Shown here: one piece after another, positions 54,498 to 64,000 of the stretch
Layout: the number at the start of each line of letters is the position of its first letter
Position numbering within the stretch: the stretch's first letter is position 1
Source of the DNA: Chitinophagaceae bacterium
GTDB taxonomy: Bacteria > Bacteroidota > Bacteroidia > Chitinophagales > Chitinophagaceae
Length of the DNA stretch: 64,000 bases
NCBI GenBank assembly: GCA_022841365.1
Contig: JALHRP010000009.1
Coordinates: 1 to 64,000 of the forward strand
Direction: 5' to 3'
Notes under the pieces: model-generated
Seen by the model: the letters and a program-made list of their open reading frames with translations, nothing else
Told to the model about the DNA's origin: nothing
The model's database searches: none
Translations under genes and position numbers: made by a program

Positions 54498-55652
54498 ATG
54501 CTGCAAAAAAACTTTCTTTCAAAAATAGTTCGGTTGCTTTCTGCAACTTTTTTGCTGTGCAGTTTCAGTTCTGCACAGCACCTTGTACGATTTGAAATTG
54601 ATCAGTATCCTGCAGGGCATTCAAATGACAGTTTCTTTTTTGCCGGAAATATTAATGGCTGGAATCCTGGTGTATCCAGTTATGCTTTTATCAGAAATAA
54701 AGACGGAAAACTCGTTGCAGAACTAAAGGGAGTTGCGCCCGGCCTGCTTGAATTTAAAGTAACCCGTGGTTCATGGAAAACTGTTGAAGCTTCAAAAAAC
54801 GGGGCATCTGTTTCGAACCGTATAGCCCGTATCAGTTCCGATACGATCATAAAAATTAATATCGCTGCCTGGGCTGATGATTTCCCCGGCAGGCCTCCGG
54901 TATCTACCAGAAGTAAAAATGTATTTGTAATTGATACATCTTTTTTTATTCCACAACTGAACAGAAAAAGACGCATATGGGTTTATCTGCCGGAAGATTA
55001 TGTGTTTACAAACAAACGGTATGCTGTAACGTACATGCACGACGGACAAAATTTGTTTGATGCAGTTACATCTTCTTTTGGTGAATGGGGTGTTGATGAA
55101 ATGATGGATTCAGTTAAACCTAGAAAACAAAACATCATTGTAGGTATTGATCATGGGGGAAATCAACGGTTAACCGAATACAACCCGTATAACTCAAAGT
55201 TTGGTAATGGAGAAGGTGACGGTTATGTTGATTTTTTGGTGCAAACATTAAAGCCATATATTGATCGTACGTACCGTACAAAAACGGGAAAAGAATCTAC
55301 AGCAATTGCAGGCAGTTCCATGGGCGGCTTAATTTCCTTGTATGCCGTGTTGAAATATCCTGATGTATTTGGTGCAGCAGGAATTTTTTCTCCTGCTTTC
55401 TGGATAGCACCGGAATTAAAAAATAAAATTGACAGTGTAAAGCAGATAACTGCTGCATTGTATTTTGTTTGCGGAGAATTGGAAAGCGATAGTATGGTGC
55501 CGGATATGAAAGCCGTATACAACAGCATAAAACTAAAAGGAAATAAACGCATGTTTTACAGGCAGGTTCCTTTAGGTAAACATCAGGAAATCTTTTGGCG
55601 TAATGAATTGCCTGGTTTTTATCAATGGTTGCTCATTCATCAAACCAAATAA
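54498..55652 (+). CDS. Secreted esterase of the enterochelin-esterase type
   Basis: 384 residues with a signal peptide ending near SSAQ (about 27). Residues about 28-125 form an immunoglobulin-like, CBM48/E-set-like domain (FFAGNINGWNPG), then a Fes/esterase D-type catalytic domain (about 145-384) with the nucleophile in AGSSMGG (Ser274) and a probable base His in LGKHQEIFW. The reaction is probably ester hydrolysis of a sugar or siderophore-like substrate; the exact substrate is unknown. Its 3' end overlaps the end of rnz on the other strand by 13 bases. Confidence 0.85.
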   Translation: MLQKNFLSKIVRLLSATFLLCSFSSAQHLVRFEIDQYPAGHSNDSFFFAGNINGWNPGVSSYAFIRNKDGKLVAELKGVAPGLLEFKVTRGSWKTVEASKNGASVSNRIARISSDTIIKINIAAWADDFPGRPPVSTRSKNVFVIDTSFFIPQLNRKRRIWVYLPEDYVFTNKRYAVTYMHDGQNLFDAVTSSFGEWGVDEMMDSVKPRKQNIIVGIDHGGNQRLTEYNPYNSKFGNGEGDGYVDFLVQTLKPYIDRTYRTKTGKESTAIAGSSMGGLISLYAVLKYPDVFGAAGIFSPAFWIAPELKNKIDSVKQITAALYFVCGELESDSMVPDMKAVYNSIKLKGNKRMFYRQVPLGKHQEIFWRNELPGFYQWLLIHQTK

Positions 55653-56542
55653 GTTGTTCCTTCTCTTGCAAGTTCAGTATTGCTGAAGATTTCTCTTGCC
55701 TCCAGTTCAAACGACTCAAGATGTTCAAATTTAGCTGAGAAATGACCGATTAATAATTTTTGAACATTTGCTTTCAGTGCAATTGCAGCAGCCTGTTTAG
55801 TGGTAGAATGAAATCGTTCCGCTGCCTTCTCTGCAAACACAGCCGGGTAAGTACTTTCATGATAAATCAAATCTATCTGCTCTACAATTTTAGCCAGTTG
55901 CTCATCATAAATTGTATCTGCACAAAATGCATAGCTTTTAGGTTTGCTGTTTTCTGAGGTCAGCAGTTCATTTTTTATGCTGGTCCCGTCTGCACTTATA
56001 TAATCTTCTCCGTTTTGCAGTCTGTTATAAAAAGTAACAGGTACTTCATATGTTCTTACCTGATCAATATTCAGTTTCCGGAGATTTCTTTTTTCACGTA
56101 TAATAAAACCCCAGCAGGGTATGCGGTGTTTGGTTTCAAAACATTCAACGGTATAATGCTTTGCATCCAGCAATAAACCTTGTTCTTTTATTGGATGAAA
56201 TGTAAACTCATACGGAAGTTTAGTGTCGGCAAGCTTTAATTGCAGAGCAATCAACTCTTGAAGCGGAGCCGGTCCGTAAAGATGAAGCGGTTGAATACGC
56301 CCAAGCAAAGCAAAACTGCTCAACAACCCGATCAGCCCAAAATAATGATCACCGTGGAGGTGTGAAATAAAAATATGATTAATCCGGCTGCGTTTAATCC
56401 TGTAGTTTAATATTTGTATTTGAGTGCCTTCACCACAGTCGAACATCAGCAACTCATCCGCTGTGGTGATAATTTGAGAAGTAGGGTGCCGGCCAAATGC
56501 AGGAATAGCAGAGTTATTTCCAAGTATTGTTACTGCCAGCAT
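55640..56542 (-). CDS. rnz: Ribonuclease Z
   Basis: The tRNA 3' processing endonuclease, 300 residues. The metallo-beta-lactamase zinc motif HLHGDH is at residues 61-66, with the flanking FISHLHGDHYFGL of the RNase Z family and further ligands in the His in CWGFI-proximal segment and FCADTIYDE. It is convergent with the esterase gene and transcribed in the same direction as the downstream minus-strand genes. Confidence 0.94.
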   Translation of the reverse strand: MLAVTILGNNSAIPAFGRHPTSQIITTADELLMFDCGEGTQIQILNYRIKRSRINHIFISHLHGDHYFGLIGLLSSFALLGRIQPLHLYGPAPLQELIALQLKLADTKLPYEFTFHPIKEQGLLLDAKHYTVECFETKHRIPCWGFIIREKRNLRKLNIDQVRTYEVPVTFYNRLQNGEDYISADGTSIKNELLTSENSKPKSYAFCADTIYDEQLAKIVEQIDLIYHESTYPAVFAEKAAERFHSTTKQAAAIALKANVQKLLIGHFSAKFEHLESFELEAREIFSNTELAREGTTYLV

Positions 56543-56614
56543 GCCTGATGTTAAATTTTAAGGGTTCTGTATAAGTAAATGTAAATGACTTTTTGTTGAG
56601 AAATAACGGCTGCT

Positions 56615-56992
56615 TTACGTTTCATCGTCAAACAATTCTCTTTCAATTTCTTCCATTTGAACAATATCCCATGCTTCGCTTTCAGTAGGTGTATAATTCA
56701 GAAGTTCGAGAAGTTCAAATTGTTCAAAACAGCTTTCTACCTGAGAGTTCATTTCACACACCACAAAAGAATTTTCCTGTTCATAAAATTGTTGTTGACC
56801 GGCAAGAATACATTCTGCTGATGCTTTGTCAAGTTCAGTAACCTCCTTCAGATTTAAAACAATGTTTTTTACATCCTTTTTAAGACAGGAAAGCAACAAT
56901 TGACTGAGTTCTCCTGTCATATTTTCAGTAACCGAGCTTTCAAGTGGGGTAATTACATGAAATTTTTCCTTGGTATCAATTTTGACATTCAT
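56615..56992 (-). CDS. STAS-domain protein (anti-sigma-factor antagonist-like)
   Basis: A 125-residue soluble protein with a STAS fold pattern: beta strand FHVITPL, DVKNIVLNLKEVTELDKASAECILAGQQQF as strand plus helix (split at about residues 41-69) and a C-terminal acidic tail (EEIERELFDDET). In SpoIIAA-type proteins the conserved DSSG serine is phosphorylated; here the equivalent LDKASAE has a Ser that could serve. The kinase partner is not seen. It is transcribed with rnz and divergently from clpC. Confidence 0.78.
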   Translation of the reverse strand: MNVKIDTKEKFHVITPLESSVTENMTGELSQLLLSCLKKDVKNIVLNLKEVTELDKASAECILAGQQQFYEQENSFVVCEMNSQVESCFEQFELLELLNYTPTESEAWDIVQMEEIERELFDDET

Positions 56993-57028
56993 AGTTTTAT
57001 TAACAGATAGTGTGTAACTTATAGCTAA

Positions 57029-57056
57029 TTGCAGTCAAATTTATTCGTTATAATTG
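57029..57056 (+). promoter_or_regulatory. Predicted promoter of clpC
   Basis: TTG at 57029-57031, 17 bases, TATAATTG at 57049-57056 (one base off consensus), 20 bases before the ATG at 57077. It argues against an earlier ATG. Confidence 0.5.
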
Positions 57057-57076
57057 TAAAAACCGAATATCCCATT

Positions 57077-59614
57077 ATGGATCATAATTTTTCAACACAA
57101 GTAAAGGAAATCATTTCATTCAGCAGGGAAGAAGCATTACGTCTTGGAAATGATTTTATCGGAACTGAGCACCTCGTTTTAGGGATGATCAGGGAAGGAG
57201 AAAACACCGCCATTAAAGTTTTAAAAAACCTCAATGTTGATTTATACGAGCTGCGAAAGGAAATTGAACTTGCAGTAAAAGATAAAACAGGAAAAAATAT
57301 TGCAAACATTAATAGTCTCCCTTTAACTAAGCAGGCAGAAAAAGTAATTCGTGTTACAGTGCTGGAAGCAAAAGCCTTGAAAAGTCCGCAGGTTGAAACA
57401 GAACATCTGATGTTGTCAATTCTTAAAAACAAAGAAAATATTGCAACACAAATTTTAAATCAGTTTGAAATTGATTACGATATTTTCAGAAACGAATTAG
57501 GTATGGTAAAATCGAATGAACCAAGAGCTGAGTATGACGATCCGGGCGAAGAAGATTTTGATGATGAAAAATCAAAATACTCTCAACCACGCTCCAAGCA
57601 ACCCGCCGGTGCAAAAAGTAAAACACCGGTACTGGATAATTTTGGACGGGATATTACCCGCCTTGCAGAGAGTGGTTCACTCGATCCTATTGTAGGTCGT
57701 GAAGATGAAATAGAACGTGTATCACAAATTCTTTCAAGAAGAAAAAAGAATAACCCTATTTTAATTGGTGAACCCGGAGTTGGTAAAACAGCTATAGTAG
57801 AAGGATTGGCATTACGGATTGTACAACGAAAAGTTTCACGTGTGTTGTATGATAAGCGTGTTGTTTCACTTGATCTTGCTGCATTGGTTGCAGGTACAAA
57901 ATACCGTGGACAGTTTGAGGAGCGTATGAAAGCCATCATGAATGAGCTGGAAAAAAACAGAGATGTGATTTTGTTTATTGATGAAATACATACTATTGTT
58001 GGTGCTGGTGGTGCAAGCGGATCGTTGGATGCATCAAATATTTTTAAGCCTGCACTTTCAAGAGGAGAGTTGCAATGTATCGGCGCATCAACTTTAGATG
58101 AGTATCGCATGTACATCGAAAAAGATGGTGCACTGGACCGTCGCTTTCAAAAAGTAATTATTGATCCGCCAAGTATTGATGAAACCATCCAGATACTTCA
58201 TAACATCAAACAGAAGTATGAAGAGTTTCATAATGTAGCATATGATGATGAGGCCATTAATGCATGTGTTAAGCTGAGTGACCGCTATATGACTGACAGG
58301 TTATTACCTGATAAAGCAATTGATGTGCTTGATGAAGTTGGAGCAAGAGTTCACTTGAAAAATATTAATGTTCCCCAGGAAATTCTTGATCTGGAAAAAA
58401 AGATTGAAGACATTAAGCAGGAGAAAAATAAAGTTGTAAAAAGTCAGCGCTTTGAAGAAGCTGCATCACTCAGAGATACAGAAAAAAGATTGGGCGAAGA
58501 ACTGGAAAAAGCAAAAGCGAAGTGGGAAGAAGAAAGTAAACATAAGCGTTACCCGATTAATGAAGAAGCAATTGCTGAAGTGGTGAGCATGATGACAGGT
58601 ATTCCTGTAAAACGTATGGTGCAGGCTGAAACAGATAAACTTCGCCGTATGGCCGATGATTTGCAGGGCGCAGTAATCGGACAAGATGAAGCGATCAGCA
58701 AAGTTGTAAAAGCCATACAGCGTAACAGAGTTGGTTTGAAAGATCCAAAAAAACCAATTGGTACGTTTATTTTTCTTGGACCTACAGGTGTAGGTAAAAC
58801 AGAGCTTGCCCGTTCGCTGGCCCGTTACATGTTTGACAGCGACGATGCACTGATCCGTATAGATATGAGTGAATATATGGAGAAATTTACTGTGAGCCGT
58901 TTAATTGGAGCGCCTCCGGGTTATGTAGGTTACGAAGAAGGAGGACAGCTTACCGAACGTGTTCGCAGAAAACCTTATTCAGTTGTGTTGCTTGATGAAA
59001 TTGAAAAAGCTCACCCGGATATTTATAATATACTGTTGCAGGTATTGGATGATGGACAACTGACAGATGGCCTTGGACGTAAAGTTGACTTCAAGAATAC
59101 ACTCATTATCATGACCTCCAATATTGGTGTACGTCAATTAAAAGATTTTGGAGAGGGTGTAGGTTTTGCTACAGCAACCAGAATACAGAATGCCGAGGAA
59201 AACAACAAAGCCGTAATTGAAAAAGCTTTAAAGAAAACGTTTTCACCTGAATTCCTAAACAGAATTGATGATGTAATGATCTTTAATTCACTCAGTAAAG
59301 AGCACATCTTCAGGATTATTGATATTTTGATGAAGGGTGTTAGCGGACGATTAAAGAACCTGGGTTTCAGTATGGAGTTAACAGAAGAAGCCAAAGAATT
59401 TATTACTGAAAAAGGGTATGATATACAATTTGGAGCAAGACCTCTTCATCGGGCAATCCAGAAATATCTAGAGGATCCTTTAGCCGAAGAAATCCTCAAC
59501 ATGAACATAAAAGAGGGCGATGTAGTAATTGCCGACTTAGATAAAGAAAAACAGCTCATCAAATTTTCTTTTAAAGAAAAAACCAAGAAATCGGTTAAAT
59601 CTTCTGACAGCTAA
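57077..59614 (+). CDS. clpC: Clp protease ATPase ClpC
   Basis: AAA+ unfoldase that feeds proteins to ClpP. The 845 residues include two N-terminal Clp repeats (about 1-145; FIGTEHLVLGMI and VETEHLMLSIL), an acidic linker (DDPGEEDFDDEKSK), AAA-1 with GEPGVGKT and the VGREDEIERV start, a UVR-like helical middle part (about 430-475), AAA-2 with GPTGVGKT, LDEIEKAHPD and a C-terminal D2-small domain. The ATG at 57077 is taken because the upstream ATG (57029) precedes the predicted promoter. A strong terminator follows. Confidence 0.96.
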   Translation: MDHNFSTQVKEIISFSREEALRLGNDFIGTEHLVLGMIREGENTAIKVLKNLNVDLYELRKEIELAVKDKTGKNIANINSLPLTKQAEKVIRVTVLEAKALKSPQVETEHLMLSILKNKENIATQILNQFEIDYDIFRNELGMVKSNEPRAEYDDPGEEDFDDEKSKYSQPRSKQPAGAKSKTPVLDNFGRDITRLAESGSLDPIVGREDEIERVSQILSRRKKNNPILIGEPGVGKTAIVEGLALRIVQRKVSRVLYDKRVVSLDLAALVAGTKYRGQFEERMKAIMNELEKNRDVILFIDEIHTIVGAGGASGSLDASNIFKPALSRGELQCIGASTLDEYRMYIEKDGALDRRFQKVIIDPPSIDETIQILHNIKQKYEEFHNVAYDDEAINACVKLSDRYMTDRLLPDKAIDVLDEVGARVHLKNINVPQEILDLEKKIEDIKQEKNKVVKSQRFEEAASLRDTEKRLGEELEKAKAKWEEESKHKRYPINEEAIAEVVSMMTGIPVKRMVQAETDKLRRMADDLQGAVIGQDEAISKVVKAIQRNRVGLKDPKKPIGTFIFLGPTGVGKTELARSLARYMFDSDDALIRIDMSEYMEKFTVSRLIGAPPGYVGYEEGGQLTERVRRKPYSVVLLDEIEKAHPDIYNILLQVLDDGQLTDGLGRKVDFKNTLIIMTSNIGVRQLKDFGEGVGFATATRIQNAEENNKAVIEKALKKTFSPEFLNRIDDVMIFNSLSKEHIFRIIDILMKGVSGRLKNLGFSMELTEEAKEFITEKGYDIQFGARPLHRAIQKYLEDPLAEEILNMNIKEGDVVIADLDKEKQLIKFSFKEKTKKSVKSSDS

Positions 59615-59639
59615 AGCTGTACATATTTCCTAAATTATA

Positions 59640-59678
59640 ATGGCTAAAGTGCGCACCGCACCTTAGCCATTTTTTTTT
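59640..59678 (+). terminator. Strong rho-independent terminator of clpC
   Basis: ATGGCTAAAGTGCG (59640-59653) with CGCACCTTAGCCAT (59657-59670), a 14-bp stem (one G-U) with a tight loop, then eight T. Confidence 0.9.
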
Positions 59679-60012
59679 AAAAATAAGTGTTTACACTTGT
59701 TTTTAATAAAATATTGCCCTTATTTTACACCCACTTTATAGTCCTGCCCTATCCTTCGAATGATCAATGTTCCCTATGCTCCTCCTATTGACTTTGATAT
59801 AAATCAAGCAGACCGTTGTTTTTTAAAACCAGTTTGATCATTATTTTCTGCTGAAGGAGAGAATAATTTCACAACTATATCTTCATTTTCCTCTGAAAAA
59901 ATCAGTCCATCTCCGGACAAAGAATCCATCCCTGCAATGATCATGGCCATAGGCTGTTCAGCTGCATTCTCCTTTGAACTATCGCTAATAATTCACAAGT
60001 AAACTGAACAAA
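59679..60012. other. AT-rich spacer with a possible coding remnant on the minus strand
   Basis: No gene or clear promoter on the plus strand. On the minus strand an ORF from 59951 reads MAMIIAGMDSLSGDGLIFSE and continues, stopping after about 36 codons; after a one-base frame change the reading continues for about 25 more codons (LFSPSAENNDQTGFKKQ). This looks like a short decayed coding remnant, but it may be chance. Confidence 0.3.
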
Positions 60013-63000
60013 ATGATCCATTTTTTACCCATCTCTTTTAAACCAAAAAGTTTAAAGAAAAAGTTCGGTCAATTGATTTTATTGACAATACTTTTTTTAT
60101 TTACAGGTTCAATAGGGTATACACAATGTACCTGTACAGGCAACATTGTTGTTAACCCAAGTTTTGAAAATGGCACCACAGGTTGGAACTGGTCTGGTGG
60201 CACTTTCAGTGCCGGAAGTGGTGCAGTTATCTGTGGCATTAAATCAGGCGATTTTCAAGTAACCAATACCGCTGCAAACTGGGTTTCACAAACAATCGGT
60301 ACCGATCTGGCGCCGGGAACAGTCATTAATGCCAGTGTGTATGCAGGTACACATAATAATACTTTCAATCATTATGTTTCAGTAGATTTTTTTGATGCAA
60401 ACTGGAACTGGCTTTCTAATGTAGCAGTTGAAGTAAATAAAGTATTGGCCAATGCTCCGGCAGGTCCGCAATTGTATACGTTAACAGCAACTGTTCCTGC
60501 AGGCGCTAAATACACAAATGTTGGATTTACAGGAAACGGTGATTGGATTAAAACTGATCTATGGTGTGTTACTTTAACTACACCATCAGGAGGTGGGTCA
60601 ATTGGAGATCGTGTTTGGCTGGATGCTGACGGAGACGGTATTCAGGATGCATCTGAAACTTCCGGTATTACAGGTGTTACTGTTCAATTAAAAAATGCAG
60701 GAGGTACTGTGATTGCCACTACAACTACAAATGCAAGTGGGAATTATTTATTTACTGGATTGGCTGCAGGAAATTATACAGTTGTTTTTCCAACATCAAT
60801 TAGCGGGGCCGTAGTAACTCCCCAAAATGTTGGCTCAGATGATAATGTGGATAGTGATCCAAGTCAATCAACCGGTGCTTCGGCTACAATCTCATTGGGA
60901 GTAAATCAGAATATTACAAATGTAGATGCAGGTTATTGCCCAACTACGCTTGAGCTTGGAAACAGAGTTTGGTATGATGCAAATAACGACGGTGTAAATG
61001 CAGGAGAAAATGGAATTCCGGGCATAACAGTTTACTTATATAAAGATGATAACAACGATAATACAGCTGATGGTGTTTCAATCGCCAGCACTGTAACAGA
61101 TGCAAATGGTTATTATTCCTTTACCAATCTTGGACCCGGTCATTATATTGTTGGAGTTATAACTCCTTCAGGGTATATGAGCAGTGCAGTGAACGGAGGC
61201 GATCCGGATAATAATATTAACCTTGATGATAATGGCCAGGTAATAGTTGGTAACGAAATAAGAGGGTTGGCTATTACACTTGTTGCAGGTACAGAACCGT
61301 TAGTTGACGGTAATACAAATAGCAACAGCAATATTACTTACGATTTTGGATTGCTGCCCGATTGTTCATGCACAAACAGCGCAGGAAATGAGTTGCTGAA
61401 TGCAAGTTTTGAAAACGGTACAACCGGCTGGAACTGGTCAGGTGGTACATTATCTACGGGTACAGGCTATATCGCATGTGGAGCCGCTAATGGGTTTAAT
61501 AACTGGACAACAGGCACAGCAAAAGTATGGCAGGATGTAACTGTAGCAGCGGGTTCAGGTATTGTGTTTAAAGGATTTGCCGGTGTGCATACTCCGGGTT
61601 TAACATGCAGCCCTAAGCTTAGTTTAATTTTCCTGAATGCATCAAATGTAGTTATTGCACAAAATGATGTTGCCGTTACAAGAGATGTAGATGTTTACTT
61701 TGGACAGTTGGAACAATATTCAATTAGTGCAACAGCACCGGCTGGTACAGTAAAAGTAAGAGTACAAAGTGCTATCAATTGTAACACGATGAAATTGGAT
61801 GCATTCTGCTTAACTGTAACTCCTCCAACCAATAGTTCAATAGGAGACAGAGTATGGAATGATATAGACGGTGATGGAGTTCAGGATGCGAATGAGGTTG
61901 GTTTAGCAGGTGTAACGTTAACGTTGTTAAATGCTGCTGGTCAGCCAATTGCTACTACCACCACCGATGCTTTTGGTAATTATAAGTTCAGTGGATTACC
62001 AGCTGGTAATTATTCTGTAAGAGTAACAGCGCCGGCCAATTACAGCTTGTCAGCTAAAACACAGGGCGGTGATACTAATTTAGACAGCGATTTTGATCCC
62101 ATCACTTATACAACTGCAACAATTACATTAGCAGCTAATCAAAGCCGCACAGACATTGATGCAGGTCTTAAGTTTACACAACCTGTAACAACAAGTATTG
62201 GCGATCGTGTTTGGTTAGATTCAAATGCTGATGGTGTGCAGGATGCCGGTGAGCCAGGCGTATCAAATGTACTGGTAACGTTATACAACAGCGTAGGCGC
62301 AGTGGTAAGCAATACCTTTACAGACGTAAACGGTAACTACCTGTTTACCTCAGTAACTCCCGGTACATATAGTGTTGGTGTTAGTTTGCCAACTGCATTT
62401 GTATTCTCTCCCAATAATGGATTAATAAGCGGAGCAACTAATAGTGATATCATTCCGGCTACAGGTCGTACAACATCTTTCACCGTAAATGCAGGCGATA
62501 ATATTACTTATGTAGATGCTGGTTTAAAACCACAGCAACCTGCAAATGGTAGCATTGGTGATTATGTATGGAACGATATTAATAAAAATGGAATTCAGGA
62601 AGCAGGTGAGCCGGGTATTGCTGGCGTAATTGTTCGACTTGTAAACGCTACTACCAATGCCATTATAGCCACAACAACCACTGATGTAACCGGTAAATAT
62701 ATTTTTAATGATGTAACTGCAGGAGATTATAAAGTAGACTTTGTTACACCTGCCGGATATACAATCACAACCAAACTCAACGGTAATGTTACAGCTTCAG
62801 GTACTGATAGTGATGTTGATCCTGTTACTTTAAGAACAGCAACATTTACACTAGCAGCCGGTCAGCGTATAACAACTGTTGATGCAGGTTATTGGTTAAC
62901 CACACCTCCGGGTACTGGTAAAATTGGAGATCGTGTATGGCTTGATGCGAATCAGAATGCTGTTCAGGATGCCGGCGAAACCAATGTACAAGGTGTTACT

Positions 63001-64000
63001 GTAATATTATACGATGCAGCGAACACAGCCATTAAAATGACTGTAACCAATGCCAATGGAAATTATCTGTTTACAGATTTAGCTGCAGGCAGCTACAGCG
63101 TTGGCTTCAGTAATATACCTGCAGGTTATTCCTTTACAACACAAGGTGGTGGAACCGCCGCTACCGGCAGCGATGCAAATCCTGCCACCGGCAGAACTGC
63201 TACGATAGCTTTAGCCGCAGCACAAACCAATCTTGATGTAGATGCAGGTATCCGTTCAACAATGGCTGGTACCGCTTCAATCGGTAACCGTGTATGGAAC
63301 GATTTAAATAATAATGGATTACAGGATGCAACTGAGCCTGGTTTACAGGGTGTGATTGTTGAATTACTGGATGGTAATGGTAATTCAATTGACAGTGATC
63401 CATCAACAGCAGGCATACAACCTACTACAAGAGTAACCAACGCACTGGGTGAATATCAGTTTACAGGTTTACCTGCCGGTGATTACCGGATACGTTTCAT
63501 CAACCTGCCAGCGGGCTTTAATGCAGCGCCAAAAGGAGCAGGAGCCGACAGAAATGTAGATAGTGATGGTAACCCGATAGCTGCAGGAACTTCAACCACT
63601 GATGTGATCAGTGTTGCATCAGGAGAAGAGAGACTTGACATAGACTTTGGTTTAAACAACCCCGCAGCGCCAACCGGCCAGTTAGGTGACTATGTTTGGT
63701 TCGATACAAATAACAATGGTATTCAGGATGCAGGCGAGCAAGGCGTAGCAGGTGTAACCGTGTCGTTATTGAATGCTGCAAATACGGTGGTAGCAACAAC
63801 CGTAACGGATGCAAATGGTAATTACCGTTTTGTAAATATTGCCGATGGCAGTTACTCAATTAAGTTCAGCAATTTGCCGGCAGGCTTTGTGTTCTCACCA
63901 AAAGATTTGGGTGGGAATGATAATACCGATAGTGATGCAGATGCAGTAACAGGTACAACTGGTACTTACACTATTTCTGCAGGTAACAGCAACCTCACTG
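60013..64000 (+). CDS. Giant SdrD-B-repeat surface protein, 3'-truncated by window
   Basis: The frame is open from the ATG at 60013 to the window end (1,329 codons, no stop), so the true size is larger. A signal peptide (about 1-38, hydrophobic LILLTILFLFTGSIG) precedes a Cys-rich CTCTG start. Two related beta modules with NPSFENGTTGWNWSGG-type starts, probably carbohydrate-binding-like, lie at about 45-190 and 453-607. SdrD-type Cna-B repeats of 105-130 residues (IGDRVWLDADGDGIQDA, GNYLFTGLAAGNY and VDAGY signatures) are at about 195-311, 314-447, 611-720, 728-838, 845-960, 970-1078, 1088-1213 and 1223 to the end. It is a probable calcium-binding rod-like adhesin, perhaps a T9SS substrate. 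Confidence 0.9.
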   Translation, partial: MIHFLPISFKPKSLKKKFGQLILLTILFLFTGSIGYTQCTCTGNIVVNPSFENGTTGWNWSGGTFSAGSGAVICGIKSGDFQVTNTAANWVSQTIGTDLAPGTVINASVYAGTHNNTFNHYVSVDFFDANWNWLSNVAVEVNKVLANAPAGPQLYTLTATVPAGAKYTNVGFTGNGDWIKTDLWCVTLTTPSGGGSIGDRVWLDADGDGIQDASETSGITGVTVQLKNAGGTVIATTTTNASGNYLFTGLAAGNYTVVFPTSISGAVVTPQNVGSDDNVDSDPSQSTGASATISLGVNQNITNVDAGYCPTTLELGNRVWYDANNDGVNAGENGIPGITVYLYKDDNNDNTADGVSIASTVTDANGYYSFTNLGPGHYIVGVITPSGYMSSAVNGGDPDNNINLDDNGQVIVGNEIRGLAITLVAGTEPLVDGNTNSNSNITYDFGLLPDCSCTNSAGNELLNASFENGTTGWNWSGGTLSTGTGYIACGAANGFNNWTTGTAKVWQDVTVAAGSGIVFKGFAGVHTPGLTCSPKLSLIFLNASNVVIAQNDVAVTRDVDVYFGQLEQYSISATAPAGTVKVRVQSAINCNTMKLDAFCLTVTPPTNSSIGDRVWNDIDGDGVQDANEVGLAGVTLTLLNAAGQPIATTTTDAFGNYKFSGLPAGNYSVRVTAPANYSLSAKTQGGDTNLDSDFDPITYTTATITLAANQSRTDIDAGLKFTQPVTTSIGDRVWLDSNADGVQDAGEPGVSNVLVTLYNSVGAVVSNTFTDVNGNYLFTSVTPGTYSVGVSLPTAFVFSPNNGLISGATNSDIIPATGRTTSFTVNAGDNITYVDAGLKPQQPANGSIGDYVWNDINKNGIQEAGEPGIAGVIVRLVNATTNAIIATTTTDVTGKYIFNDVTAGDYKVDFVTPAGYTITTKLNGNVTASGTDSDVDPVTLRTATFTLAAGQRITTVDAGYWLTTPPGTGKIGDRVWLDANQNAVQDAGETNVQGVTVILYDAANTAIKMTVTNANGNYLFTDLAAGSYSVGFSNIPAGYSFTTQGGGTAATGSDANPATGRTATIALAAAQTNLDVDAGIRSTMAGTASIGNRVWNDLNNNGLQDATEPGLQGVIVELLDGNGNSIDSDPSTAGIQPTTRVTNALGEYQFTGLPAGDYRIRFINLPAGFNAAPKGAGADRNVDSDGNPIAAGTSTTDVISVASGEERLDIDFGLNNPAAPTGQLGDYVWFDTNNNGIQDAGEQGVAGVTVSLLNAANTVVATTVTDANGNYRFVNIADGSYSIKFSNLPAGFVFSPKDLGGNDNTDSDADAVTGTTGTYTISAGNSNLT

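Noticed and set aside
63126..63859. Minus-strand ORFs in the adhesin region
   Set aside because: Shadows of the repetitive plus-strand SdrD-B frame, which is open from 60013 to the end.

Overview
The window comes from a Bacteroidota chromosome, most likely the family Chitinophagaceae; the genus cannot be fixed from the sequence. Evidence for this: a SusC/SusD outer-membrane pair, a T9SS type B (gliding-type) C-terminal sorting domain, a PorE-like OmpA protein, DUF4199, and repeated promoters of the Bacteroidota type (TTTG, 17-21 nt, TANNTTTG). No tRNA, rRNA, insertion sequence, integrase, phage gene or CRISPR array was found.

Layout. 1-12.7 kb: 3' part of aspS, two small membrane proteins, a lipoprotein esterase, rarA, an M28 peptidase with an ElaA-type acetyltransferase, an outer-membrane barrel, a three-copy repeat array with a conserved stem, then uvrA and two unknown genes. 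12.7-27.9 kb: a sulfate-to-methionine island (metY, metX, hom, cysH, cysD, cysN, cobA, cysJ, cysI, a siroheme-synthase/TSUP permease fusion, metZ). 28-38 kb: small secreted and membrane proteins, an SDR enzyme, a membrane-attached LuxR protein, a PKD-type T9SS substrate, an alpha/beta hydrolase, lnt and guaB. 38-46.5 kb: a collagen-like lipoprotein, dprA, a PorE-like protein, queE, folD, a PorV/PorQ-like barrel and an HhH/barrel protein. 46.6-52.5 kb: a SusC/SusD/lipoprotein operon. 52.5-59.7 kb: accA, dapA, an esterase, rnz, a STAS protein and clpC. 60.0-64.0 kb: the first 1,329 codons of a giant SdrD-B-repeat surface protein cut by the window end.

The sulfur island is the most interesting region. 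Its leader carries two promoter/attenuator modules in series. The first is a consensus promoter, a SAM-I riboswitch and a terminator. The second is another consensus promoter, a 25-codon peptide with five Cys codons, and a terminator whose 5' arm overlaps the last Cys codons. Encoded steps run from sulfate activation (CysDN) through APS/PAPS and sulfite reduction (CysH, CysJI, with siroheme from CobA and the fusion protein) to homocysteine (Hom, MetX, MetY, MetZ).

A second theme is a family of short G/C-rich palindromic elements. They lie in the gaps of the sulfur island, run forward at gene starts and reversed at gene ends, and in several genes (rarA, metX, cobA, cysI, the metY tail, probably uvrA) are translated in frame. 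They resemble REP/BIME elements in layout and Rickettsia palindromic elements in being inside proteins.

The third theme is the array at 7966-8382. Its closing stem keeps pairing by compensatory and G-U changes that only work in a plus-strand RNA, suggesting an uncharacterised structured RNA.
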